Origin: Nageia nagi
Taxonomy: Eukaryota > Pinophyta
Length of the DNA: 64,000 nucleotides
NCBI GenBank assembly: GCA_050084985.1
Contig: JBITNC010000001.1
Coordinates: 32,178,001 to 32,242,000 of the forward strand
Direction of reading: 5' to 3'
Shown one piece after another: positions 32,925 through 44,848 of this stretch (the stretch's first letter is position 1; each line of letters begins with the position of its first letter). The notes under the pieces are model-generated. The model worked only from the letters and a program-made list of their open reading frames with translations, ran no database searches and was not told the DNA's origin. The translations under genes and the position numbers were made by a program.

Positions 32925-34075
32925 TCATCCTTGAAGACCAATTGAAACTGAGCATATTCTCAGTTTCTCCCTGGTTACAACTTTTGTTAGCATATCTGCA
33001 GGATTCTGGCTAGTATGTATCTTTTCTAGCTTTAATTCTCCATCTTCCAACACTGATCGTATGAAATGGTACTTAAGCTGTATGTGTTTAGTCCTAGAAT
33101 GAAATGCTGAGTTCTTTGCAAGATGAATGGCACTTTGGCTATCACTGTATAGCGTCCCCATATCATGCTCCTTACCCAATTCACCCATGAACCTTTGTAA
33201 CCAAATCATTTCTTTACTAGCCTCTGTAGTAGCAACATACTCTGCTTCTGTTGTTGAAAGTACAACAACACTTTGGATTTTTGAAACCCAACTGACAGCT
33301 GTTCCACCAACAGTAAATACATATCCTGTAGTGCTCCTCCTATTATCTCTGTCACCTGCCATATCTGCATCAACATATCCCTGTAGGGAAATGTTTGAAC
33401 CACCAAAGCATAATGCTTGATTTGTGGTACCTTTCAAATATCTGAGAATCCATTTCACTGCCATCCAATGTTCCTTTCCTGGATTATTCATGTACCTGCT
33501 TACAACTCCCACTGCATGTGCAATATCCGGCCTTGTGCAGACCATTGCATACATTAAGCTTCCAACTGCTAATGCATATGGAACTTTAGACATATAATCC
33601 ATGTCTTCTTGGGTCTTTGGGCACATTTCCTTACTAAGTTTGAAATGGCTAGCAAAAGGTATACTAACTGGTTTTGCATTATGCATATTAAATCTTTTCA
33701 ATACCTTTTGTATGTACTCATTCTGAGACAATGTCAATTTATGATTTTTCCTATCTCTAGTGATTCTCATACCAAGGATTTGTTTTGCAGCTCCCAAATC
33801 CTTCATTGCAAATGAATTTGCCAATTTTCTTTTGAGCACATTTATTTCCTGCATGTTAGACCCTGCAACAAGCATGTCATCTACATACAATAAAAATATA
33901 ATATAGCTGCCATCATTTTGCTTTTTCAAATAAACACAATGATCAGAGTGGCATCTAGTATAACCTTGTTCAAACATAAACCTGTCAAATTTTAGATACC
34001 ATTGCCTTGGAGCCTATTTTAAGCCATACAAGCTCTTCTTCAACCTGCACACAAGTTTCTTCATAACATTCAGGT
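32925..34075 (-). pseudogene. Copia reverse transcriptase (front deleted) and RNase H
   Basis: The sequence restarts at KKLVCRLKKSLYGLK, followed by a TAG stop (34014-34016) and APRQWYLKFDRF. A 350-codon open frame then covers YVDDMLVAGS, LGMRITRD, GSLMYAMVCTRPDIAHAVG, RNase H with VDADMAGDRDNRRS, STTEAEYVATTEA, DSQSAIHLAKN and the terminal NPADMLTK. The first RT catalytic block (ykARLVa.G... through DV.tAFL) is absent: a segment of roughly 110 codons is missing at about 34055. YVDD and the RNase H acidic residues are intact. Confidence 0.9.
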
Positions 34076-34628
34076 TCACCGGAATCAGTCAACAATAAAT
34101 AATATAATGAAGGAGAGTATCGTTCAGGGGTCTACTTATCCTGGTAGATCTTCTAACATCACTTTCAAGTGTTTGGGGTGCCTGTTGCTGTTGTGGTGGT
34201 TGCTGCTGTTGTGGTTGTTGGTTATTATTATTTTCAGGCACCTTTACTTTTCCAATGATTTCATCAAGAACTACGTATTCCTTATTTTCTTTTTCTTGTT
34301 TCTTTTCCTGCAACTGATTCTTATACAAGACCTTTTCATTGAATATTACATCTCTACTCCTAATGATTTTGTGATTTTCATAATCATATAAGCGATAACC
34401 AAAATCATTAACACCATATCCAATAAAGGTACATTTCTTTGACTTTGCCTCAAGATTTGTTCTATTTTCTTTATCAATATGGACAAAGGCCTCACAACCA
34501 AAAGGCTTTAAAAAAGATTAGTTTACCTTTTTACCTGTCCATGCTTCCTCCGGAACACCACCATCCAAGGAACTTTTAGGCCCTCTGTTTATTAGATAAA
34601 TAGCAGTATCTACAGCATCTACCCAAAA
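34050..34628 (-). pseudogene. Copia integrase C-terminal part and linker, broken
   Basis: After the stop at 34629 the frame continues FWVDAVDTAIYLINRGPKSS, a stop near 34519, then FGCEAFVHIDKENRTNLE, CTFIGYGVND and RSRDVIFNEKVLY. A glutamine-rich linker (NNNNQQPQQQQ) ends in RRSTRISRPL. A single-base loss near 34128 shifts the frame. In the shifted frame RYSPSLYYLLLTDSGEPECY marks the start of the RT region, just before the deletion. Confidence 0.85.
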
Positions 34629-35423
34629 CTATAAAGGCAATCCTGCATGTAATCTCATGCACCTTGCACGCTCCATGATTGTCCTATTCATCCTTTCTGA
34701 TACACCATTTTCTTGTGGTGTTCTTGGAACTATCTTCTCTCTACGAATTCCATGTTCTGAACAGTACCTATCAAACTCTTTACTGCAATATTCACCTCCA
34801 TTGTCTGATCTAAGACACTTCAATTTCTTTCCTGTCTCAATCTCAACCAAAGCTTTCCATTTCTTAAAAGTATCAAATACATCAGATTTATTCTTAATAC
34901 AATAAATCCAAGTTTTTATAGTTGCATCATCAATAAAGGTAACATAATAACGAGAGCCACCGAGAGATGATACCTGAGCCGGTCCCCATACATCTGTATG
35001 CACAAGCTCTAATTTTTGGCTCTTCTTCTCTTTCCCAACTCTGAGAAATCTGACTCTCTTCTGTTTTCCATAGATGCAATTCTCACAGAAATCCAAATCA
35101 ACATTCTTCAAACCTGGCAACAAATTTCTTGAGTGAAGAATCTTCATCCCCTTTTCACTCATGTGTCCGAGCCTATGATGCCATAATGCTGCATCTACTC
35201 CTTTGGAAGTTAAAGCATTAACAGAGTTAGAAATACCATTGCATAAATACAATGTACCAACCTTTTCTCCTCTTGCTATTACCAGGGCTCCTTTGGTGAC
35301 CTTCCAAGCTTTATCTGTGAAAGTTGTCACACAACCTTCACTACCTAACTGCCCTGTTGAAATCAGATTTTTCCTTAGATCTGGAACATGCCTTACCTCC
35401 TTTAGTAGCCATTGGTTTCCATT
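34629..35423 (-). pseudogene. Copia GAG-pre-integrase and integrase core
   Basis: The open frame reads WHHRLGHMSEKGMKIL (HH of the zinc finger), CENCIYGKQKRVRF (CC), the first core aspartate in VHTDVWGPAQVSS, the second in RSDNGGEYCSKEFDRYC and the glutamate in TPQENGVSERMNRTIMERAR. It is in the same frame as gag-protease upstream, separated by one TAG (35424-35426), and ends at a TAG at 34629-34631. All catalytic residues are present. Confidence 0.92.
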
Positions 35424-36440
35424 CTACTGTTTTATAAGAACCTTACCCATTCCAATAATTTTACAGGGTTTATCATCACCCAAATGAACTTGTCCAAAAT
35501 CTCCTTGAACATAGTCATGAAAATATTTCTTATTAGGTGTGGCATGGAATGAGGCCCCTGAATCTACCACCCAGGAATTATTAATATTTTCGAAAGAAAG
35601 AATCAAAGCATCTTGTAACATCTCACCTGTCACATTTGCTTCATGATTGTTTTCTTGCTGTGCATCTCCTTCTTTTCCCTTCCGAGATCTACAGTCTCTC
35701 TTTAGGTGTCCTTTCTTTCCGCATTTCCAGCACTCTAACCCCAATCTGGACTTGGATCTACCTTTCTTTGATTTACTACGATATCCTGAGCTCTTTCCTT
35801 TTTCACTTTTTCTTCCCCTAGAATCTACACTCAAATCATTTCCCGATGTCTCACCGGAGCTTTTCCGTCGCATTTCCTCGCTAAGGATAGCACCGACAAC
35901 ATCATCAAACTTTAAAGTACTAGATCCAGACACAAAGTTACTAATGGCCATTACTAAACCATTCCAACTTTCTGGTAATGAGCATAAGAATAACAGAGGT
36001 CTAACTTCATCATCAAAGTCTACCTTTACAGAACTTAACTGACTTATAACAGTATTAAAATCATTTAAATGATCCGCAATAGATCCACCTTCCGACATCT
36101 TCATATTAAATAACCATTTCATAAGAAATACCTTGTTTGAGGCTGAGGGTTTTTCATATAGTTTCGATAATGTCTGAAATAAACCCTCTGTCGTTATTTC
36201 CTTTGAAATGTTGAAGGTAACTGATGCAGCGAGGCTCAACCGTATTGCTCCGAGTGCCTTTCTATCGAGAAGGTTCCACTCTTCATCTGTCATATTCATC
36301 GGCTTATTTGTTTTTCCGCTCAATGGTAGGTATAGATCTTTTTGATACAAATAATCTTCCATCTGCATCTTCCATAGCGAGAAATTTTGGCCATTAAATT
36401 TCTCAACCCTAAACTTACCATCTTCCGCCATTGCTCCCAC
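35424..36440 (-). pseudogene. Copia gag and protease, 338 codons open
   Basis: It starts [20 protein letters not shown]. The gag UBN2 region includes [18 protein letters not shown] and [20 protein letters not shown]. The zinc knuckle [14 protein letters not shown] is intact. The protease active site reads [19 protein letters not shown]. The frame stops at KVLIKQ with a TAG where the polyprotein should continue. The initiator lies about 65 bases inside the 5' LTR edge, after the primer-binding site. Confidence 0.93.
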
Positions 36441-36487
36441 TCGAACGAGGAATCCTTCTTTCCTGCAAGTTTATCAGCCAAATAGAC

Positions 36488-36506
36488 CTTCGGCTCTGAT
36501 ACCAGT
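36488..36506 (-). promoter_or_regulatory. Initiator-Met primer-binding site of the young copia
   Basis: The minus strand reads ACTGGTATCAGAGCCGAAG directly after the 5' LTR, containing the standard TGGTATCAGAGC complement to initiator methionine tRNA. Confidence 0.95.
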
Positions 36507-36983
36507 TGTTAGAAAATTATATATTCTGGAGCAATGGAGCACATAAAATATAGCAGAAAATATAAACCTAAAAAATGCATAAACAAGAGAGACATAGATA
36601 TACGTGGTTCACCCAGTTTGGGCTACGTCCACACCAAACAGCTAGTCCTTCCTTTTTTATTATCTAGCAAAGTGAATAGATACAACCTACAGTAGATCCG
36701 CTGTAATATCCTCTGTTTTCTCTCACAGTCTCACGTTTCTTTTTCTCACTCACCGAATCACGTCTGTTACAATGCCCTCATGCAAAAAGAGGGGTTTTTA
36801 TCTAGGAAAAAATCCCTAAACCAAACATAAGTTCAACCGTCAGATTATTTGCCTAATAAACGGCCCAGATTGACTAGAAATTACTTTACTTTTACAAGGT
36901 AATTTTTCAAACGTTTTTAGCTTCCTGGGATATACATCCGGCTAAAATAAACAACTCTGAACAATCATGCTCCACACACAATA
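36507..36983 (-). repeat. 5' LTR of the young copia (right copy)
   Basis: 477 bases, nearly identical to 32353-32828. The right flank gaagt matches the left flank exactly. Confidence 0.95.
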
Positions 36984-36988
36984 GAAGT

Positions 36989-39060
36989 AAGGTCCATTTT
37001 GATGATATTAGGAGAGGTATTGGGGTTAACCTATGCAAGAGATTGATCCCAATGATAGAATGGATACTTATGAGGATAATGATATTGAATTTACAAATTT
37101 TAGAAAAGAAGGTATATTATTGGACAAACTCCAAATCAGGTTAATATGTATTTTACTAATTATGATTTTGATAATGTAAGTTTGGGAAGCCATGGTGATA
37201 GTTCTAATAGTGACACTAAAATTGAAGAATTGGATAGAATTCCTAAACATGTTAGATAAATAAAAGAATTGTTATCTACTAAGGCAAAGTTGGAGTATTA
37301 TCTTACTAACAATGTTGAAGAGTTTATAGATATCCTAATAAATTATGAGTTATTAGAAGCAAATTCTGCAACCAATCCTTAGATAGTTTATTGTCTTATG
37401 AAAATGCAATACCTATAAAATGAATGGCTTCTATCATCAAGAGAAGCATCATTAATGGCATGGAATGTATGCATGCTATAAATAGTGTGGAATTAGAGGA
37501 TCTTGAACCTCCAAAAAAGGTGATTATTAAGGATGTTGATGAGGAGAATGAAGTAGATTTTGAACCCTTGGTAACCCATTCATAATATCATAATCTAGGT
37601 ATGATTTCTAAGTGTTCTAATAGGGATAAAGGTAAGAGCATTATGGTTTATGATGAAATTGCATAAGGTGTTGGTAAACAAGTTTCTACCATGATTAATA
37701 ATACTTATATACATAATCCTATTTGGTCAAAAGTAGAGCATGAAAAAAAAGTTGAAGCTTAAGAAATTGATTTCTTTCAAAAGGCTAATGGCATGCAATA
37801 ATTAGAGTTTATGTTGGAATTTATTGATAAACTTGAACATAAATAATGCATATGATTGGATAATTTGTGACACTAAAAGAGGATGAATTTAGAAAGGAAA
37901 AATAAAATAAGCCAACCTCTCAAAATATCAATGCACCATCACAAACCCCACCACTAGCCCTAAATATCAATATACCAATAGGGAATACACCTATAGTGTA
38001 AAACCAACAACCAAAAGAACCTCCTATAGTGCCCAATAATGGAAAGAAAATGCAAGAAAGGATTGAAAACTTAAGAAAGGATATGCAAAAAATGATTAAG
38101 ATGATTTTTTATGTTGCTTAAAGCATCCATTGACTAATAGAATTATTTCCAAATTATTTATTAGTAAAAAGAGTGAAATTTACAAAATTTGATAGTTTGC
38201 AAGATTCAAAAATGCATGTTAGAATATTTTAAGAGGAAGCTATTAAACATGTTCATGATAGAGATATGCTTGCAAATTTATTTTCAAGTAAATTTATTTT
38301 CAAGTAAATTTATTTTCAAGTAGCTTGAGAGATGATGCATTGAAATGGTAACTGTAGTATTTTTTAAAAGAGTATTGATAGGTATGAGGATTTGATACAT
38401 AAAGTTTCGAAAGACTTTAGATATAACATCACAGAAGAGGTTCAATTCAAAGATTTATATAAAATTAAGCAATTGGCTAATCAACCTATGTCTAGTTTTG
38501 TGAAAGTATGGAAATAAATTACAAATAAAATATCTATGCTTGAACAAGATTTAAAGAATACTTTTGTAAATGCTTTATTTCCTATGTATAAATTACAAGT
38601 TGTATCTAATGTTGGATTGATATTAGCTAAAATATATATTATACTTAAAAAGGAAGATTATATCAAGCAAGCTTATAAGAAACATTATCCATAATATCAA
38701 ATGTATGAAAAGAAAGCTAAAACTCAAGTGTATGAAAAGAAAGATCAACCTCAAGTGTATGCTATAGCTAAAGTTGATCAAAAAAGGACTAAACCACAAC
38801 GGAAGTTCACTAAGCTAACTGATACTGCTGATAATATTATTAATGTGCTCTTAAAATAAGATCTTATTAAGCTTCCACCTATGGTTCAACATCACTTTCC
38901 TAATGGTATTCCTAAAAATTATAGATATGAGAAATTTTTTAATCATCATAGGACACCAAGGTGCCTATCAAAAAAATGTAGGATCTTAAGAAATATAATT
39001 TAGGATTTAATTAATAATAAAGTAATTTAGATGGATGATAATCTTGAAATAGAAGGGACT
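36989..39060 (+). pseudogene. Element B gag, broken
   Basis: An acidic N-terminal part (YEDNDIEFTNFRKEG, NSDTKIEELDRIPKHVR) is followed near 38150-38560 by the gag core VKRVKFTKFDSLQDSKMHVR, RDMLANLFSS, LRDDALKW and NITEEVQFKDLYKIKQLANQ. Near 38930-39030 FFNHHRTPRCLSKKCRILRN is a decayed C-x2-H-x4-H-x4-C element of the Tat gag type, followed by LINNKVI. Stops are frequent, and a 32-base expansion at 38280 shifts the frame. Confidence 0.75.
38275..38322 (+). repeat. Three copies of a 16-bp unit in gag B
   Basis: ttttcaagtaaattta is repeated. Removing two copies (32 bases) restores the gag reading LANLFSSSLRDDALKW, so the expansion arose after the coding sequence did. Confidence 0.85.
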
Positions 39061-40131
39061 ATAAATCCTAATAATGGACAACTAGATATATGTACGAACC
39101 CCTTACCAAAGATAACTTTGCATCCAAAAGGCTTCATTTTTTTGCTAAGTACTTCACATTGTACAAATTATTATTTCCCTAACAAAAAAGAATGCTAGGA
39201 ACATTAGAAACAAGCAAGAGCTATCTGAAAGGAAAATAAAATACAATGGTGAAGCTAATAGAAGGAATGTTGATAATGACATGCAATGCTATTTGCATGC
39301 TATCAATGACATAAAATATACCACCAAAAAGGTACCTATTTTTATACATGCATATGAAAAATAAGTATGGGTTTCTAGACCAACCTAGGTACGCAAATTT
39401 ATTACTTAAATTGAAAACATCAAAAATTATATTGTATCATAGGTAGGTTACTTCTTACATGGTTAAATGTGTGTTTTTCATTATCATAATGGTCATGTCA
39501 TGATTTTATCTATCTTTTGGGTAGATTTTAATCAAGTCCCTCATATATTTTTCTTGAAAATTCTCCAAAACCCATGTTATTAATAGTGTGAGACTATTTT
39601 TACATCACTAACAATATGCTTCTATTAGACCAGAATAAAAATAAATAGTATATCCTTTGTCCTTAAGGTCTTATGAAACATTTTAGGGCATAACATCAGG
39701 TTTTAAGCCTATTAAAATGGAAAAACTCACTTAAGTTCATACTTGTTTGTGCAATGCAACATAGTGAATCTTGGATTTATTTCATAAGTGAGTTTACATC
39801 AAATATTGAAATTGCATATAGATTATACATTATTATAGATATATTAATTAGGTTTGTTATGTAATTGCATTCATGTAATAAGTTGTATTGTTCTTTTATC
39901 GAAATATGAGTGACATGGAATATATGATTTGTTGGTTATAACTTTGAAACTTGTGCTTTTATATTCAAATTGCAAATTATATAAGCAAAACTTTATAAAC
40001 AACTAAATCATTCATTTCTATAACAAAAATAAAAAATTAAGCATGCATTCACATAGGTACATATAATTAGGAGCCAAAAATAATTTTACATATATATATA
40101 TCAAATTAGGTGGAACCATGTATCATAATAA
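39061..40131. other. Spacer where pol would be expected, element B
   Basis: About 1 kb of AT-rich sequence without any pol motif. A short ta microsatellite sits near 40090. The antisense PMD gene ends just after it. Confidence 0.55.
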
Positions 40132-42024
40132 AATTTAGTGGCATTTATGACTGCCACTACTCCCTACCTTACTAGGTCTAGATAGTCTCCTAATCCCATT
40201 ACTATACTTACTTTGTCCATAAATGGACATCCCACCTAATGAATCACTTGAACTAATCAAATGAGAGGCCATTATTACCTTGGCCCTCTCATACTTACTC
40301 TTAAGTACAATGATATCCTTATCCCTCTTCTCTATTTTTTCCATGAGCTACTGAATAAAATCCCACTATTCATTGGATGGGGGAATGTCCACCCTCTCTT
40401 GTAACCTCTTCATGTACTAATCCATAAAGGCTAGTTGTGCATCCCTCACTACAAGTGTGGACTATAGGGTGGATAACTATGATTGTAAGTTAGGAACCAT
40501 AGCCTCAAAGGGATTTAACTTCTCAATCTCTACCTCTAGGATAGTAATATGGGTAGTCATCTATCCTACAAATACATAGAGGTAATAAATTAGTAATCCA
40601 TAGTATGTCAATCATAAAAAATAAATAATTCATAAAGCTACATGTGTGTCATAGGGTTTTACCTATTGATATAAGTGGAATAGCTTGAACCAAACCCTCA
40701 ACCCTAGTGTTGTAATAGATGGTTTCTCTTGTACCAAGATGTCATGCATAGGATTGTCCACATTCTACTTATCCTCATTAGAATATCCCTCCAAGGGGGA
40801 AATAACCATCTCATCATCCTCATGCCCACCCTTATATATGCCTAATGGGGCTGGTCTAATTGTATCCCACCATGTTCTATACCCCCTCACAATGCCTAGA
40901 GCCATAGAAGTGGGATCTATAGGGTCCATTATCTATGGCTCCTCCCAAGTAATCTTCCATGCAAGCATAATCTATGCCCCTAATGGGGCATCCCTCTTGG
41001 CTCTCTATCAAATGTAGTAGAATGGGGCAAATGGAATACCCTATCGAATCTCAAATTACCTCAATACATGCTAGGGAAAGTATTTCTATAGGAAATTCCT
41101 ACTACTTTGTAAAAATCATGGTTACCTCACCCATGCTATCTTGTGGACATCTCCTCACATACATAATATGCATATAATACTTATACTAGGTCCTTCAGCT
41201 GAAGTCTATCAATCTCCCATCACCTAACCTCTAGGGTGTGTGGATACTTGTATCCATAGAGACTCGAAACCTAATAATTCAAAGAAATATCTATTAGGTC
41301 CTCCCTATCCCTCTAGAGTCCCAGTGGCCTAATCACAACTATCTTCTCATAGGCCCATACTTGTAGCAAACTAGCATGAGTAATGGTGATGTTAAACTTG
41401 TAAATAGGAATTAAATTATGTAAATCCCTATACAAATGAGCCAAAATAATAGGAGCCTAAGAATAGTGTATTACCTTGGAATAAATAACCTAGATTATCC
41501 ATACCATACCTAGAGGAAATAATGAACTACTCTTTTTCAGGCATAAATATGTTGAAATAATAGAGTTAATAAGAAGCCTCAAATTCTAAGAAGGGGAATC
41601 AAACTTGCATGCTTCATGCAAGTGCAAGGCACTATGATCCCAATCATGGTCCTCCTCTTCTGTGAGCCACCATCATACCTCTGCCTATCCTCATTATCTA
41701 AAATCTTGACATGATAGACTAGCAGACCATGAATAGGAATCCCTAAATGTGATAAACATTTAAAATGATAACCTTCATTTCACCCAAGGGTAGGTGAAAA
41801 GTGTTGGTTTCTTTATCTCAATGCTTGAATAAGATTGTAATAAGAGGAAGGGCATGTTGAACATGATTGATAATATCAAGGTCATTTAATCTTGAACATA
41901 TGAGGATATCATCCTTACTATTTTTCCTTAGCCATTTCTTATCCTTCTCCAATGAAATCATAGGCATGGTCCACCCTTGATTGTAATTTTTTGATCCCAC
42001 AAAATCAAAAACTAATTTCAAATT
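40132..42024 (-). pseudogene. Antisense plant-mobile-domain gene of element B, decayed
   Basis: From 42021 downwards MKLVFDFVGSKNYNQGW and DDILICSRLNDLDIINHVQH lead into the plant mobile domain: ALPLITILFKH, ETNTFHLPLGEMKVIILNVY and, in a shifted frame, LGIPIHGLLV (family: F.Lp.GEm..TL.DVy.llGlPi.G). Near 40790 an acidic linker reads HEDDEMVISPLEGY. The end (40560-40135) is coiled-coil-like, VEIEKLNPFEAMVPNLQS and MEKIEKRDKDIIVLKSKYER, then GSSGSHKCH and a stop. Same layout as in A and C. Confidence 0.75.
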
Positions 42025-44126
42025 AATAGCTATGAAAAATCAAGCTATAATGATAATAAAAAAAGTAAAAAGTCTAACATAATAAAAGAATAAATAGCCT
42101 AGGGGGGGAGAAGAAAAAATGGTAAAACTAGGATGCCCTAGGGCTTTAAATGGATCAAAATCTAGGTAAAAATTTAAAGAAAATGAAGTGGAGAATTAAA
42201 AAGAAATAAAATACTCACTAAATGCTCAAATGGGAGGCTCTGAAGGTACTTTACAACATGTCCCATGCACTTAGCCAAGGGCCTCTCTACCACACACCAC
42301 CCATCATCCACCATGTCTACAAGTAAGTGACTAAGATCCAATGGCTAAGGAAAGTAAGTCAAAAGGAAGCATAAATCTAGAATATATAGTCATAGTGATT
42401 TTCAAACAATAGGATAGAAAATAAAATAATAGAGGAAAATGATAGAATTCAATGCCTAAACCTTCCTTTTTATTAAATTTTCACAAAAACCCTTGCTTAT
42501 ATGACTCCACTATGAAATGTCAATAATAATGCTTGGAAAATATTGATTCATATGGGAAAAAATGAAGGGAATTATGTTAATTTGAAATAACCTTTTTTTG
42601 AAAATCTCTTTTTACCATTTCCATGATCTTAATGTCATCCAAAACATAAAATTGATTTACAATTCAAAGCATGATGATCATAAATGGTAAATATAGTAAT
42701 ATTAAGTGTTTACATCATGTATTTACTATGAAATTACCTATGTTCTATTTTTCATGATTATTTATGTTAAATGGATACCATTAACAACTTATTTTATGAT
42801 AAATTAGCAAGCAATTGAAATGCTATATTGTAATTCTATTTTCATTGGCTCAAACTAAATGCATATGGTAGATGTTACATGATGGAAAAAGGCAAAATTT
42901 AAATTGTCAAATCAGGTTTAATTAAAGGCATGTGCAAAATTTTGGATTCTTGAATAGATATATGTTTCTAGAATGTTCAATATTAAAATTGTAATTTCTC
43001 AAAGCTAATTGAATATAATATTTTTTTAGATGGTCAATTCTATTATTTTAACACTGTTAAAAATGTTATTAAAGAAAAATTATTGATGATTTTAAATATT
43101 GAAAATATTAATATGGTTTTAAAAGTTCAAAATGATTGATATCATGCTTATATGACTGATGCATAGATCAAAGGCATATAGGGTCAAAATGGGTCAAATT
43201 AGTGCTTATGTGAAAATTATTGTGTTGTATGGAAATGATCCTTCACAATCTTCATGATGCCAAATGATATAACTTATTGTTAATTGATTGTGATTCAAAA
43301 TTTCATATTTGATATTGCTATTTTCATGTTGCTAACAACATGTGTTTCCTATAAATGCATTACTAATTGGGCATGTTATATTTATTTAAATATATATTTG
43401 CAAATACCATTATTTCATAAATATATGTTGTGATGGGAATGCTTAACAAAATTGCAAAAGATATAGTTACAAAATTATACAAAAATAATGTTGTTAACAA
43501 CATACTTTTACTTGGAAAATCAATCAATGCAATAAGATCAAACATGCTAAATTGATAAGGAAGGATAATGTATAGTTGAATATTGGGTACTTTTTATGCA
43601 AATCAAATGAAATTGTCTCAATGATAGATAAAAATTCAATGTCATGTTAATAAATTTTTTCAAGGCCATAGTCACTCCATGAGCAAAATCTGTCACAAAT
43701 TGCAAGTTATTTTAAGCTTGAGGTATCAAAGGACCTCATCAGCTTGATAATCATGGTTCAATACAAATATGTGTCTCAGTGACCATAGTGACACAATGGA
43801 TATCATATTTATTTCATCCTTGCTCTTTAAATTGATTATTTTATCATAGGATATGATCTATGTAGGTTTTATGTTGAATTATTCTCAAAAAGGTATTATC
43901 TGGGAGAGTAGGAGCCAAATAGAGGTACTCTCCTCATACATGGATTCTAAGTTTTTGGCTTGATTCCCCAAAGACACTAGAGAGAGGAGCAATACAAGAC
44001 AAAAAAGAAGAATAAGAAATATCATACTCGACATATTGATTGAAAAAGGGTAGTCCACTTTACTATTGAAAATTTTCTTCTCTTCTCTAAACTTCTTTAG
44101 CAATTTCAATACTTTTCATTTCATAT
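42025..44126. other. Non-coding 3' region of element B
   Basis: No gene, array or hairpin repeat was recognised. Short frames at 43363-43545 and 43885-44109 on the minus strand are hydrophobic chance frames. Confidence 0.45.
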
Positions 44127-44142
44127 CCAAAGAGGAGCGAAA
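44127..44142 (+). promoter_or_regulatory. Polypurine tract of element B
   Basis: A purine run, ccaaagaggagcgaaa, lies directly before the TG of the 3' LTR. It is distinct from the aaagtggggcat tract of A, C and D. Confidence 0.7.
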
Positions 44143-44843
44143 TGTATATGCCTAAAAATGATTTATTATTTATTTAATAAATCATATTTAGACTTCTTAA
44201 ATGACTTATTGCAATATTAAAAATGTTAAAATAAAGTTGATATTACAATGCAATGCCATGTATTATATTAAATGTTATATTATTTATCATGGTTCATATT
44301 TTAAAGTATCTTGAATACAATAATGATTATATTATTGCTAGAGGTAGAACTTCAATCCTCTCTATGTCTTTGTAGGCTATATATGTGAGTGGAATAGATT
44401 AACCTCTATAGATTAGAAATATTTGATATGACAATATTTTTGATTGGTAGTTATCTACTGCAATCTTCATCAAGCAATGATGTCTCTTATTCCCACCTAT
44501 TATGAGATTGTTATACTATGATCTCTAAAACATTAAATATTTGGTGTAATTTATAGTTTTACATATTCAACATTGTTAATGACATGCATCTTGAGGATTT
44601 AGGGTTTCAAATTTTGGTGGTCAAGGCTATTAATTCATTCATATGAAGATCCATTATGATCTTGCCTCCAATCTAATCCCAATCCTTAGAATATTCATCA
44701 CTATTTTCTTTTGAAGATTGTACACTTCATATCAAGTGCATTCTTTTCATATATATTTATTGTGTAATATAGTGTTCATATCTATCTCTTCTTATATTAT
44801 AGATCATTTTATAAATTGTATTTTACACAATTTAGGGTTTACA
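44143..44843 (+). repeat. 3' LTR of element B
   Basis: Starts TGTATATGCCTAAAAATG and ends tttagggtttaca. It is followed by caaag, the partner of caaat at 31432-31436. Confidence 0.85.
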
Positions 44844-44848
44844 CAAAG

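Larger units (their letters stand above)
32353..36983 (-). mobile_element. Young, defective Ty1/copia element, minus strand
   Basis: LTRs of 476 and 477 bases differ at three transitions and one single-base indel. A perfect gaagt duplication flanks it (32348-32352, 36984-36988). The primer-binding site is a perfect match to initiator Met. It sits in the leader of element B. Gag, protease, integrase, RT and RNase H are in order but broken by TAG/TAA stops, a frameshift and a deletion of the front of RT. It is the least decayed sequence in the window and visibly richer in G+C. Confidence 0.95.
31437..44843 (+). mobile_element. Element B: pol-less gypsy-type LTR element with gag and antisense PMD gene
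   Basis: Direct LTRs at 31437-32146 and 44143-44843 are flanked by caaat and caaag. The internal region holds a primer-binding-site sequence, a broken gag, an antisense plant-mobile-domain gene and a polypurine tract. A young copia of 4.6 kb is nested just after the 5' LTR, so the original length was about 8.8 kb. No pol motif was found. Its LTRs do not match those of A, C or D apart from the first 50 bases. Confidence 0.85.

Noticed and set aside
33127-33420. Plus-strand frames opposite the young copia (also 34107-34391, 35203-35487, 35647-36042)
   Set aside because: Complements of well-supported copia gag, integrase and RNase H coding sequence.
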